Assembly (NCBI GenBank): GCA_944323995.1
Contig: CALUUN010000010.1
Location: 1-44,571 of the forward strand
Length of the DNA stretch: 44,571 nt
Direction of reading: 5' to 3'
Source of the DNA: Candidatus Gastranaerophilales bacterium
GTDB lineage: Bacteria; Cyanobacteriota; Vampirovibrionia; Gastranaerophilales; Gastranaerophilaceae
The notes under the pieces are model-generated. The model had not been told where the DNA came from and did no database searches. It worked only from the letters and a program-made list of their open reading frames with translations. Both the position numbers and the translations under genes were made by a program. Shown one piece after another: positions 30,325 to 38,676 of this stretch. Every line of letters starts with the position of its first letter. Position 1 is the stretch's first letter.

Positions 30325-32223
30325 ATGGGTTTTTTCGATAAAATAAAAGAATACCGAAAAATGGTTTCGCAGGTAGAAAGAAGTATCTACGGCGGAAAAC
30401 AGGATTATCTGGAAATTTACGAACGCAATCTTCAGCTGGAAAAAGAAATTGAAACCAGAACGCTTGAATTGAACATTGCAAACAAACGTATGCTTACCCT
30501 GCAGCATATCTGGGATATGATGAATTCATCAACCCCGCTGGAAAATGTTCTGGAAAAAGTCGTTAACAGTATTCACGGCGAACTCGGATACCTGCACTGT
30601 GCAATTATACGAAAACTCCATGACGAAAAAGGCGATTACATGCAGATTGCAACCCAGTCTAAAGATTCCGCAATCGCAAGAGTTAACAAGATTATCGGCA
30701 TTCCGATTGAAGCAAGACGGCTTGCTTATGACCCTGACGGCATTTACGCGGATGCAATAAAAAATAAAAAAATCATGCAGACACGCGACCTCGGCGGCAC
30801 ATTAAAATACGTTATGCCAGATTTGCCGGATGAAGTCGCACGTGCCGCAGTTACAAACCAACCCTGCAAATCAATAATTATTATTCCGCTGTGCCCGATG
30901 AATACCGAATTTGGCTGGTTCTGCGTATTTACATCACGTGATGAACTCGCCGAAGCCGAAACGGATTTTCTATCGCTTTTTGCACAGCAAATTGAAATGT
31001 CAATAACAATTACCGATCTTTTTCTGGCCGTAAAAGAACAGGCCGTAACTGACAGTTTGACAGGATTATACAACAGACGCCACTTTGAAGAAACACTTAA
31101 ACGCGAAGTTTCGCGCGCACAACGTCAAAACCAGCCGTTCTCCATTATAGGAATTGATCTGGACTTTTTGAAAAAAATTAATGACGAACACGGACACGCC
31201 TACGGTGATTTGGCCATAAAAACAGTGGCCGATGTTTTAAAAAGCAATGCCCGATCGGTCGACGTCGCTGCAAGAATGGGCGGGGAAGAATTTAACGTAC
31301 TTTTGCCTGGTATTGATTCAAAAGGCGCAATGACCGCCGCGGAAAGAATTCGCAAAGCTATTGAATCCAAAGAACTTGACACTATCGGTCATATTACGGC
31401 AAGTATCGGAGTTGCAACTTTTCTTGAGCATTCCGACAACATAGAAGAACTCCTTGAACTTACCGATCAGGCAATGTATCAATCAAAACGCAACGGCAGA
31501 AACAGAGTTACTCTTGCAAAACCGATTACAGAAACCTCATGGCAGGAAATTGCGGTCAATACTTTTCTGGAAATTCTTTCAAAACACAAAATTCCCGTAC
31601 CGAAAGATATCTCCGAAGATTTGCAAAAACGCCTTCAAGATGCCGAAAACAAAAAAGAAATGTCCAAAGATACCCTGTTTACGGTTGCGGATATCCTGAC
31701 ATCAACTTACAACCCGATGCATACTCAGGGAATTATGAAATCAAAAGTATTTATGGCTACAAGTCTTGCAAAACGGTTTGATCTTCCGAAAAACGAAATA
31801 GACAACCTGCGGATTGCAATGCTTTTATACGATATCGGAAACCTTATGCTTCCGCCCGAACTTTTGCAAAAAACAACTCCGCTCACCGAAGAAGAAAAAC
31901 AACACATAAAAGAACACCCGATGATTGCGGCGCAAAAAATCTTAAAGCCGATATCTTATATTCAAGATGTTATACCCATTATTGAACATCACCACGAAAA
32001 CTGGGACGGTTCGGGTTATCCGCAGAAACTTTCGGCTGACGAAATACCTCTGACATCCCAGATAATCCTCATTGTTGACGCTTATTTCGCACTGATTGAA
32101 CACAGACCGTACAGAGCTAAATTAACACCGCAGGATGCACTGGAGCTTATTAAAAAAGACGCCGGCAAAAAATGGAACAAAGCGCTTGTTCAGGAATTTG
32201 TAACGCTTACGGATATGGTGTAA
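30325..32223 (+). CDS. GAF-like, GGDEF and HD-GYP cyclic-di-GMP protein
   Basis: A 632-residue signalling protein. N-terminal coiled coil (25-60), a GAF-like sensor (~60-230), GGDEF domain (~235-400, active motif GGEEF at 319-323, so a diguanylate cyclase is likely), then an HD-GYP domain (~440-630). The GYP motif is intact (HHHENWDGSGYP, GYP at 564-566) and His466 is kept, but the HD motif reads YDIGN (502-506) in place of HDIGK, so a metal ligand His is lost. The phosphodiesterase half is probably weak, inactive or a binding module. AGGGTG precedes the ATG; the stop overlaps thiL by one base. Confidence 0.93.
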   Translation: MGFFDKIKEYRKMVSQVERSIYGGKQDYLEIYERNLQLEKEIETRTLELNIANKRMLTLQHIWDMMNSSTPLENVLEKVVNSIHGELGYLHCAIIRKLHDEKGDYMQIATQSKDSAIARVNKIIGIPIEARRLAYDPDGIYADAIKNKKIMQTRDLGGTLKYVMPDLPDEVARAAVTNQPCKSIIIIPLCPMNTEFGWFCVFTSRDELAEAETDFLSLFAQQIEMSITITDLFLAVKEQAVTDSLTGLYNRRHFEETLKREVSRAQRQNQPFSIIGIDLDFLKKINDEHGHAYGDLAIKTVADVLKSNARSVDVAARMGGEEFNVLLPGIDSKGAMTAAERIRKAIESKELDTIGHITASIGVATFLEHSDNIEELLELTDQAMYQSKRNGRNRVTLAKPITETSWQEIAVNTFLEILSKHKIPVPKDISEDLQKRLQDAENKKEMSKDTLFTVADILTSTYNPMHTQGIMKSKVFMATSLAKRFDLPKNEIDNLRIAMLLYDIGNLMLPPELLQKTTPLTEEEKQHIKEHPMIAAQKILKPISYIQDVIPIIEHHHENWDGSGYPQKLSADEIPLTSQIILIVDAYFALIEHRPYRAKLTPQDALELIKKDAGKKWNKALVQEFVTLTDMV

Positions 32224-33116
32224 TGAAAGAAAAAGAATTTATAAAATTAATCCAAAATACCGTAAAGTCTGAATACATCGGTGATGATTGCGCTTATTTA
32301 AAAGATTTGGGAATTGTTATTACGCAGGACAATCTGGTTGAAGATGTCCATTTTTCAATGAAATTTACAGATGCCCGCAAACTCGGATACAAATCCGCAA
32401 TGGTAAATATTTCGGATATTGCGGCAAGCGGCGCCGAACCGGCATATCTGTCAGTCGGGCTTTCACTGCCTAAAAATACGGATGAAAATTTTATAAAAGA
32501 TTTTTATCAGGGAATAACAGATGCCGCGCAAGGTGTTAAAATTACCGGCGGCGACATAACAGGCAGCGATAAAATTTTCATTTCAATAACCGCAATCGGA
32601 AAAACCGGAGGCAGAAAAATTTCCTCAAGAAAAAACGCCGAACCAGGATATAAAATAATCGTTTCCGGAAACCACGGCTCAAGTGCGGCAGGTTTGAAAG
32701 AATTATATCTGGGTAAAAAAGATAAATTTACCAAAATTCATCTCATGCCGGAGGCAAAAATCGAATTTTCAAAAAAAATCGCAGCAAATATCAAAACTGA
32801 TTACGCAATGACCGACACATCCGACGGACTCATTGATGCCCTGATGCAAATCGCAAACGCAAGCGGTGTTTTGATGTCGGTTAATTTCGACAAAATTCCC
32901 TACGACAAAGATATTGAAAAATTCAAAGATTTCAAAGACTTAATCCTGTACGGCGGAGAAGACTATGAACTTTTGGCCTGCGTGCCGGATGATTTTTATG
33001 TCGAAGGCGCATTTGAAATCGGTAAAGTCAAAAGCGGCTGCGGTGTCGAAATTGACGGGAAAATACTTAAAGAAAGCGACACAAAATTTTTTAACCACTT
33101 TGAGGAGAAAAAATGA
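32223..33116 (+). CDS. thiL: Thiamine-monophosphate kinase ThiL
   Basis: A 297-residue kinase of the PurM/AIR-synthase fold. Marks: IGDDCAYL (Asp for metal), TQDNLVEDVHF, GYKSAMVNISDIAASGAEPAYLSVGLSLP, ITGGDITGS and the C-terminal MTDTSDGLIDAL and GGEDYELLA. It makes thiamine diphosphate, the last step of vitamin B1 activation. Translation restarts from TAATG at the end of the GGDEF gene, so the longer frame to 32172 is not used. It overlaps ispD by four bases. Confidence 0.94.
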   Translation: MKEKEFIKLIQNTVKSEYIGDDCAYLKDLGIVITQDNLVEDVHFSMKFTDARKLGYKSAMVNISDIAASGAEPAYLSVGLSLPKNTDENFIKDFYQGITDAAQGVKITGGDITGSDKIFISITAIGKTGGRKISSRKNAEPGYKIIVSGNHGSSAAGLKELYLGKKDKFTKIHLMPEAKIEFSKKIAANIKTDYAMTDTSDGLIDALMQIANASGVLMSVNFDKIPYDKDIEKFKDFKDLILYGGEDYELLACVPDDFYVEGAFEIGKVKSGCGVEIDGKILKESDTKFFNHFEEKK

Positions 33117-33748
33117 AAACATCAGTAATAATTACAGCCGGCGGAACATCCAGCCGGTTCGGAAACAGAAACAAACTTCTTGAAAAAATTAACGGCAAAG
33201 AAGTTATAAAATATACGGTTGAAGCGTTTGAAAAATCAGATATTGACGAAATCGTAATTTGTGCAAATAAAGCGATAATACCGGAGCTTTCCGAAATATT
33301 CAGCCACAAAATAGTTGAAGGCGGCCCCACCCGTCAGGCTTCAGTTTACAACGGACTGAAAGCCGTAATGTGTGATTACGTTCTTATCCACGACGGCGCA
33401 AGACCGATTATAACACCGGAAATAATTAACCGCACAATTGAAACGGTTAAAGAAAAAAACGCCGTAAGCGTGATGACAAAAACAATTGACACGATAAAAG
33501 AAGTTCAAGACGGCAAAATCATAAAAACGATTGACCGTTCAAAACTCTATAATACCCAGACTCCGCAGGCTTTTAAATACGAACTTATAAAATCCGCACA
33601 CGAAAAACTCGCAGGTAAAAATTTTACCGATGACGCCGGAATGCTTGAGGCTCTCGGATACGACGTCCGGATTGTCGACGGAAGTTATAAGAATATAAAA
33701 ATAACAACTCAAAGCGATATTGAACTAGCTAAAATTTTTCTCAAATAA
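33113..33748 (+). CDS. ispD: 2-C-methyl-D-erythritol 4-phosphate cytidylyltransferase IspD
   Basis: A 211-residue nucleotidyltransferase of the non-mevalonate isoprenoid pathway. Signatures: VIITAGGTSSRFGNRNKLLEKINGKEVI, GGPTRQASVYNGL, VLIHDGARPIITPE, VMTKTIDTIKEV, NTQTPQAFKYELI and the C-terminal DDAGMLEALG. It makes CDP-ME. The ATGA overlap with thiL shows coupling. isp partners are not adjacent. A weak terminator follows. Confidence 0.96.
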   Translation: MKTSVIITAGGTSSRFGNRNKLLEKINGKEVIKYTVEAFEKSDIDEIVICANKAIIPELSEIFSHKIVEGGPTRQASVYNGLKAVMCDYVLIHDGARPIITPEIINRTIETVKEKNAVSVMTKTIDTIKEVQDGKIIKTIDRSKLYNTQTPQAFKYELIKSAHEKLAGKNFTDDAGMLEALGYDVRIVDGSYKNIKITTQSDIELAKIFLK

Positions 33749-33749
33749 A

Positions 33750-33772
33750 AAGGCTCATAAAGAGCCTTGTAA
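33750..33772 (+). terminator. Weak terminator after ispD
   Basis: AAGGCTC-ATAAA-GAGCCTT hairpin directly after the ispD stop, preceded by A-run; the T-run is poor (TGTAAAC), so efficiency is uncertain. Confidence 0.5.
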
Positions 33773-33819
33773 ACACCTACAATCTAACCTTTTACTAATA
33801 TGAGGAATCTGATATAAAC

Positions 33820-34899
33820 TTATTTTTCAGCGGTTTCGGCTGCAACAATTTTTTCAAAGATTGCGTCGAAGTCTTTGCTGATATTGTTTTTAATCCACCA
33901 GCTGTTCAATTCACGTCTGATTTTAACTGCTTCTCTGTCAATGTCAATTCCTGCGGCATCGGCACGTTCCTGCAGCTGTTCGAGAATGTATTTTCCGAAA
34001 TCGCGTTTTTGACCGTGATCTGCATCCCACATAAATGTTTCCATAAATGTTTCGTTGTATTCTTCTTTGTAAGTTTTGTTCCACTGCTGCATAACTTCAA
34101 TTACGTTGTCGGAATTTATTGCTGATAAAGCAGCCTCAAAATCTTTATCTTTAGTACCCCAGCCGTCAATAGAATCGGCAAAAGCATCACAGATTATTCT
34201 GGCTTCTTTTCTTTTTGTCAACGTATCAACGTTACCCTGCGGATCAGTATCGCCCTGCGGTTCAGTTGTTTCGGCTCCTTCATGACCCGGAGTTGTTTCT
34301 TCTGCAGCTTCTTCACCTTCCTCTATTTCGGTTTTGATTTCCTGAGCTGTTTTTTGAACATCGTCACGCAGAGTTTTAAATTCGTTGTTAAGTTCACTCA
34401 AAGCTGCTTTTACAGACTGCGGATCCGCACCTTGCTGCTGAAGTACGGTCAAATCTTTTAATTTATTTTCAAGTGCTTCAAGTTTTGCAAGAAGCGAATT
34501 GAGTTTATCTTTTTGTTCATCGGTCAATTTGTCGGATTCAAGTGCCTGTTTAAGCTGGCCTTTCAAAGATGCAATATCGCCCGTAAGCATTCTGACGCTG
34601 TTTTGATTGCTCAAAGTGATACCGATATTAACACCGCTTGCATAAGCAGCCTGACCGAGCATCATCTGCTGCATATTTGCAAACGGATTCATCATGCTGT
34701 ATAACGAAGCGTTCATTTGGGTAAAATGATAAAAAGGATTAAAAACATTTTGAATACCAAATGCCTGAGCCGGATTCAAATATGACGGCATAACATTGAA
34801 CTGGTATTGTCCGCCGTAATTTGAAGAATAATTATACGGATATAATGAATTCCAAGTAAAGAAATTTATTGGTCCTCCAGAAATTGTTCCCCAAGTCAT
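33820..34899 (-). CDS. Asn/Tyr-rich, coiled-coil protein of unknown function
   Basis: A 359-residue protein. Residues 1-80 are rich in aromatic residues, Asn, Gln and Gly (SLYPYNYSSNYGGQYQFN), low-complexity. Residues 90-180 are coiled coil (SLKGQLKQALESDKLTDEQKDKLNSLLAKLEALENKLKDL). Residues 185-225 are an acidic linker, then a C-terminal ~130 residue helical region with DSIDGWGTKDKDFEAALSAINSDNVIEVMQQW that recalls annexin-like repeat style. No signal peptide or TM helix by eye. It starts close to the repeat-rich region at 34961. Function unknown; secreted or structural use is a guess. Confidence 0.75.
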   Translation of the reverse strand: MTWGTISGGPINFFTWNSLYPYNYSSNYGGQYQFNVMPSYLNPAQAFGIQNVFNPFYHFTQMNASLYSMMNPFANMQQMMLGQAAYASGVNIGITLSNQNSVRMLTGDIASLKGQLKQALESDKLTDEQKDKLNSLLAKLEALENKLKDLTVLQQQGADPQSVKAALSELNNEFKTLRDDVQKTAQEIKTEIEEGEEAAEETTPGHEGAETTEPQGDTDPQGNVDTLTKRKEARIICDAFADSIDGWGTKDKDFEAALSAINSDNVIEVMQQWNKTYKEEYNETFMETFMWDADHGQKRDFGKYILEQLQERADAAGIDIDREAVKIRRELNSWWIKNNISKDFDAIFEKIVAAETAEK

Positions 34900-34960
34900 A
34901 ATCCTTATCCCCTTGATTTGTTCCCCGTACTTATATAAAAAAAATTTGTTTCCGAAAATT

Positions 34961-34974
34961 GCATGCCGGCATGC
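34961..34974. promoter_or_regulatory. Perfect palindrome GCATGCCGGCATGC
   Basis: A 14-bp perfect palindrome, GC-rich within an AT-rich region, about 60 bases upstream of the minus-strand gene starting at 34899. Candidate operator. Confidence 0.5.
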
Positions 34975-35050
34975 GTTTTTGGGCTTACTGCATGTCTGAA
35001 ATCCTTATAATAAAAGAATTTAGGGAATATTAAATCTATATTTACATTTC

Positions 35051-35090
35051 TTAATAAAGCGGTTGTCATATATGACAACCGCTTTATTAA
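35051..35090. terminator. 40-base perfect palindrome, terminator of pilin 4
   Basis: Two 20-base arms (TTAATAAAGCGGTTGTCATA and its complement) meet with no spacer. It lies one base after the pilin 4 stop (minus) and ends in T/A-rich sequence, so it acts most simply as a rho-independent terminator. Another AAAGCGG...CCGCTTT hairpin is at 44457-44501. Confidence 0.7.
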
Positions 35091-35091
35091 A

Positions 35092-35925
35092 CTATAATTT
35101 CGGATAATTATCGGGGTATTCCCAGTTGTTCTGCATAATCATCGCACCGCAATACATTCCGTTACCCTCTGACGAACACCCATATTCGCCCGATGTTAAG
35201 TCACTTTGCCCGTATCCGAATGGCTGAACTTTATTATTTGTTACCGTTAATACGAACTTATCCGCACCGTATTTGTTTGGTGATGCACTTCCGTTTACGT
35301 CAAGGTATAAATAGAAAAATGCATCCTTTTTAACCAAACCAAGAGTTGAGCCATTCACCAAGAAATATGAAATATCCGGCTCCTCCGGTGGTGTGTTATC
35401 GGCTTCCGCAGTTGCAAGCCAGCTTTTGCATTCTTCAGTATCAAGTTCACCATTCAGGCATTGGTCAAAAACATTAGCACAAGACTCAAAATACTCAGGA
35501 TTTTCTTTATATTGATCTACCGTAGCGAAATTGTCAAAGCAACCGCTATCTCCAGACCCAGGTTCAGGGACAAATGATGCACCATACGCAGGAGTTTCAA
35601 AGAACAATCCTTTTGGTTGCCGGCTTATCCAACATTCATCGCATTTTTGGGTTTTAAGATATGGAGCCAGATATTCGCCGAAAAACTCTTCATCTTCCAA
35701 AGTATAATCCCAGTTTGATGTTGAACCGTTATCTATCGTTGAAAGGTTAATTGCGTGGGTCAATTCGGCATATTTCTTTTTAAATGCTACTAAATGCTGT
35801 TTTCTTGATACATCACTTATCAATGTCGGAATTGTAAGTGCCGCCACAATACCTATAACCGCAAGAGTTATCAAGACTTCTGCAAGTGTAAATGCAGCGC
35901 GTGTGTAACAAAATGTTTTTTTCAT
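35092..35925 (-). CDS. Pilin-like protein 4, not poly-G switched
   Basis: A 277-residue protein starting MKKTFCYTRAAFTLAEVLITLAVIGIVAAL; the ATG at 35925 is chosen because AAAGGA lies nine bases upstream and it gives the shortest, basic leader (processing before Phe; Ala at -1). After the N-terminal helix comes SRKQHLVAFKKKYAELTHAIN, a long secreted domain with several Cys (KCDECWISRQP, SCANVFDQCLNGELDTEEC), and a C-terminal YGCSSEGNGMYCGAMI. No lectin-like end or G tract. Likely another pseudopilin/minor pilin. Divergent from the Xre gene. Confidence 0.88.
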   Translation of the reverse strand: MKKTFCYTRAAFTLAEVLITLAVIGIVAALTIPTLISDVSRKQHLVAFKKKYAELTHAINLSTIDNGSTSNWDYTLEDEEFFGEYLAPYLKTQKCDECWISRQPKGLFFETPAYGASFVPEPGSGDSGCFDNFATVDQYKENPEYFESCANVFDQCLNGELDTEECKSWLATAEADNTPPEEPDISYFLVNGSTLGLVKKDAFFYLYLDVNGSASPNKYGADKFVLTVTNNKVQPFGYGQSDLTSGEYGCSSEGNGMYCGAMIMQNNWEYPDNYPKL

Positions 35926-36002
35926 AAAATTTTTTCCTTTCTTTTTTGTTTCGGACAAATAGGTCACAGACAATACATTAACTTTAAGGCAAAATAAGTC
36001 AC

Positions 36003-36212
36003 ATGTCAAGACTGCAAATATTAGGACAAAATATAGCTTATTTTCGGCGTCAGAAGGGTTGGTCGCAGGAATTTCTGGCCGAAAAAGCAGACCTGTCGCG
36101 TGAATACGTTACAAGGGTTGAACGCGGTCAAAAAAATATCAGTCTGAAAAAACTTTTTTTAATTACGGATATCCTCGGAGTAAAATTTTCGCAGCTGACC
36201 AATTTTGATTAA
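36003..36212 (+). CDS. Small Xre-family DNA-binding protein
   Basis: A 69-residue helix-turn-helix protein: LGQNIAYFRRQKGWSQEFLAEKADLSREYVTRVERGQKNISLKKLFLITDILGVKF, the Cro/C1 fold in nearly full length. Divergent from pilin 4; 77 bases of shared intergenic DNA contain direct repeats TAGGTCACA and TAAGTCACA. It may control pilin 4 and itself. Its stop overlaps the convergent LipM/LplA-like gene. Confidence 0.9.
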   Translation: MSRLQILGQNIAYFRRQKGWSQEFLAEKADLSREYVTRVERGQKNISLKKLFLITDILGVKFSQLTNFD

Positions 36213-36856
36213 TCTGAAAAGATTTTAATAATATCGTTTTGGGAAATTTCAGGATTAATTTCTTTTATGGAAGTTATTGAATTTGTATCGACTTTTTCTT
36301 TAAAAATATCTTCAAGCAGTTTTTTATCATAATCATAGAGGATTGAACCGTGCTGAAGTATGTAGCCTTGTTTGCGGCACTGGGCGGAGCCTATCAGTTT
36401 TTTGCCGTGATAGCACAAATCCGCGCCGGTTGAAATCAGCATGCAGTAATCAAACTTTGTATGAACACCTTTTTCGCCGCCAAAAGTGAGGTCTATATTG
36501 AGTTTTTTAAACTTATCAATCAAAATTTCCGAAATTTCTTTATAAGATTTCGTGACATTTTCACCGTTTTTGAGGTAATCAACCGGACAGACAAAGCTGT
36601 ATGTAATTTCATTATCATGCAGCAGGGCGCGGCCTCCCGTAAGCCGTCTTACAACATCAATATTTTTTGATTTTAAATACTCATAATCAATAAAATCGTC
36701 TTTCTGGTTTCTGCCCAGAGAAACGCACGCGGGCGACCAGCCGTAGAGTCTGAACAAGGGTGTTTTCAGCTGCTTTTGGATTGCACCGTCCAGAAGTTCG
36801 GAATCAATCCGCATATTTTCCTGACCTGATTTTACATCATAGGGGATAATTTTCAT
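36209..36856 (-). CDS. Lipoate/octanoate transferase family (LipM/LplA-like)
   Basis: A 215-residue protein. Family marks: RRLTGGRALLHDNEITYS (residues ~70-87, adenylate/lipoate pocket), CMLISTGADLCYHGKKLIGSAQCRKQGYILQHGSILYD. The Cys before GADL is at the site expected for octanoyltransferase LipM. It is shorter than LplA and lacks the C-terminal domain. It probably loads lipoyl domains of dehydrogenase complexes; whether it transfers octanoyl or ligates lipoate is open. Overlaps the end of the upstream gene by four bases. Confidence 0.87.
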   Translation of the reverse strand: MKIIPYDVKSGQENMRIDSELLDGAIQKQLKTPLFRLYGWSPACVSLGRNQKDDFIDYEYLKSKNIDVVRRLTGGRALLHDNEITYSFVCPVDYLKNGENVTKSYKEISEILIDKFKKLNIDLTFGGEKGVHTKFDYCMLISTGADLCYHGKKLIGSAQCRKQGYILQHGSILYDYDKKLLEDIFKEKVDTNSITSIKEINPEISQNDIIKIFSD

Positions 36857-37743
36857 TTTTCAGCTTTTTCCCTTGCTGCAACCTCTTTTTCAAATTCGGT
36901 GAAAACTTCATTTCCGACAAACTGTTCAAGAGCGGCCCGTTTTGCAAAAAAATCCGATTTTGCTTTTGACTGCATATCAATAGCCGACCTGTAGTAAGCA
37001 TCCGTTATAAGAATTATTTCTCTTGATGCATCCTGCGCAAGCTCGTAATTTTTCTTGCGCTGTTGAACGAGTTTATCCAGCATATCAAGCTGTTTTCTTG
37101 CAGTCATGTAATCGTAATAAAGGTTAACCGCTCTTTGCTGCAAATCTTCAATTTTTCTTACAAGAATAATCATATCCGCGTCGGTAACTTTTGTATACTT
37201 GTAATTCAGGGCTTTAGTATCCTGCGACATAATCCCGAGGACATTTCCGCCGATTAAAGAACTTGCCGCAAGCAAAGGGTTCCCCATGCCGGCGCCGACC
37301 ATTGTTGACATGCTGGCAATTGTTGTAAGAACTTTTTTAACTGATTTTTCATCTGGTTTATCAGCATCCGGATTTGCAAGTTTGTAGAGTGCAAAATTTA
37401 TTGTATCGCTCTGAGTTGCGGCACCGCGCCACAAAAGTGACAAATCCGATGTCATCTCCTTTTCTTCCAGAGCAAGCTCGGATGCAATCTCCGCCGACAT
37501 CCGTTTGAGGCTTAAATCCGCATAGGTCAAATCATCCGGTGTATGTTCAATTGAATTATCTTTTTGCACGTATTCTTTTTCGACAGGCTGAACTTCGGCT
37601 TCCACATAAATTTTTTCGGGCTCGTCAGAAATTCCGAGTCTGTATGCGGGATCTTTCGGAAAATTCATATCATTATATCCGATTGCAAATACACTGTTTC
37701 CGAGTGCAAGAATAAGCGCTAAAATTATACTATTTTTTTTCAT
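36853..37743 (-). CDS. Exported helical protein, paralogue 2
   Basis: A 296-residue protein with signal peptide (MKKNSIILALILALGNSVFA). After a Glu/Pro-rich N-region comes LLWRGAATQSDTINFALYKLANPDADKP, then a Gly/Ala-rich hydrophobic stretch, then long helices (IEDLQQRAVNLYYDYMTARKQLDMLDKLVQQRKKNYELAQ). The same order is found in the upstream gene (LWKGTVENNQVIGFALKKLSTPESQ). The ATG at 37743 follows GGAGG and overlaps the upstream gene by 14 bases. Coiled-coil helices resemble those of periplasmic adaptor or TolC-like proteins in style only. Function unknown. Confidence 0.78.
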   Translation of the reverse strand: MKKNSIILALILALGNSVFAIGYNDMNFPKDPAYRLGISDEPEKIYVEAEVQPVEKEYVQKDNSIEHTPDDLTYADLSLKRMSAEIASELALEEKEMTSDLSLLWRGAATQSDTINFALYKLANPDADKPDEKSVKKVLTTIASMSTMVGAGMGNPLLAASSLIGGNVLGIMSQDTKALNYKYTKVTDADMIILVRKIEDLQQRAVNLYYDYMTARKQLDMLDKLVQQRKKNYELAQDASREIILITDAYYRSAIDMQSKAKSDFFAKRAALEQFVGNEVFTEFEKEVAAREKAEK

Positions 37744-38560
37744 TTTTAGCACCTCCCGCCTTTTCGCCCACAAGTGCGGCGTTGTAATTATACTGATACA
37801 AATTAAGATTATCCACAATTTTTTTACCCGCAAGCCGCTGAAGTTCAAGGTGATATTTTTTGGCAACCTGCATATAATAATATTCCTCAATTACAACATT
37901 ATCGTAAAGTGATGAGGATATCGCTATTTCCAGAAAATCTTCTTCGTCCATGGCTTTTGCGTAATTTTTGCTGTACAAAAGCTGTCTTGAACGGGTTTCT
38001 TTCAGCTGGATAAGTGAATTTTTGTAATTGTAATATGCGTTAATAATTTTGTCCTGCAAACTTTCAACCAATCCTGCAAGTTCAATTAATTCGGTATCTG
38101 TTAAGGGAATTTCCTGCGGGATATTTTTTCTGTTAATAAGGTTCTGTGCAATTCTTCCCGCCGCAAAAGCACCTGTTGCAATTGTATAATCCGAACCCAT
38201 CGCATAAGGAAGAAAAGATGTGCCCGCAACAATTGCCGAAAGAGTTTTCGCCATAAGTGAAGAATGTATTCTTCTCTGGCTTTCGGGAGTCGAAAGTTTT
38301 TTCAGCGCAAATCCTATTACCTGATTGTTTTCAACCGTGCCTTTCCACAAATTTTCTATATCTTCAAGATCTTTTTCTTTCTGGCGTTTTACTATCTCAT
38401 CCATCACCGCTTTGTCATTTATAACCATGGAATCTTTCATTTTGACGTCGGTTTTCGGAATTTCAATTTTTTGCGCCTCAACATTCTCCAGCTTGATTTC
38501 ATCAGCCGGACAAGGCAATCCCAGCATTAATATAATTACAGATACTAAAACCCTTCTCAT
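37730..38560 (-). CDS. Exported helical protein, paralogue 1
   Basis: A 276-residue protein with signal peptide (MRRVLVSVIILMLGLPCPADE; the Cys is not in a canonical lipobox). Core: ENLWKGTVENNQVIGFALKKLSTPESQ, a glycine/alanine-rich section with YAMGSDYTIATGAFAAGRIA, and long helices (LAGLVESLQDKIINAYYNYKNSLIQLKETR). It is clearly paralogous to the next gene and cotranscribed with it, so the pair may make a heteromeric envelope structure. No enzyme motif seen. Confidence 0.78.
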   Translation of the reverse strand: MRRVLVSVIILMLGLPCPADEIKLENVEAQKIEIPKTDVKMKDSMVINDKAVMDEIVKRQKEKDLEDIENLWKGTVENNQVIGFALKKLSTPESQRRIHSSLMAKTLSAIVAGTSFLPYAMGSDYTIATGAFAAGRIAQNLINRKNIPQEIPLTDTELIELAGLVESLQDKIINAYYNYKNSLIQLKETRSRQLLYSKNYAKAMDEEDFLEIAISSSLYDNVVIEEYYYMQVAKKYHLELQRLAGKKIVDNLNLYQYNYNAALVGEKAGGAKNEKK

Positions 38561-38676
38561 AATAAAGTTATAACATAAGAAAATAATAAATCCAATGATT
38601 GATTAAGTTTTACATCTTTTGGAGGTACTGCAAAGTCAAAAAAACTTTTAAAATCAAATAAGACAGGTGGGAGAGC

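Noticed and set aside
29707-30507. 266-codon minus-strand frame opposite the GT9 gene
   Set aside because: Shadow of a well-supported plus-strand enzyme; Phe/Ser-rich translation without any domain.
32172-32222. Earlier start for ThiL
   Set aside because: It would lie within the end of the GGDEF/HD-GYP gene; the TAATG restart at 32223 gives the normal ThiL N-terminus.
33820-34200. Annexin domain in the 33820-34899 protein
   Set aside because: The GWGTKDKDF segment resembles annexin repeats only loosely and occurs once; no type-II calcium motif set, so not called.
34961-34974. GCATGCCGGCATGC as a terminator
   Set aside because: It lies upstream of the 33820-34899 gene on its own strand, not after a gene; kept only as a possible operator.
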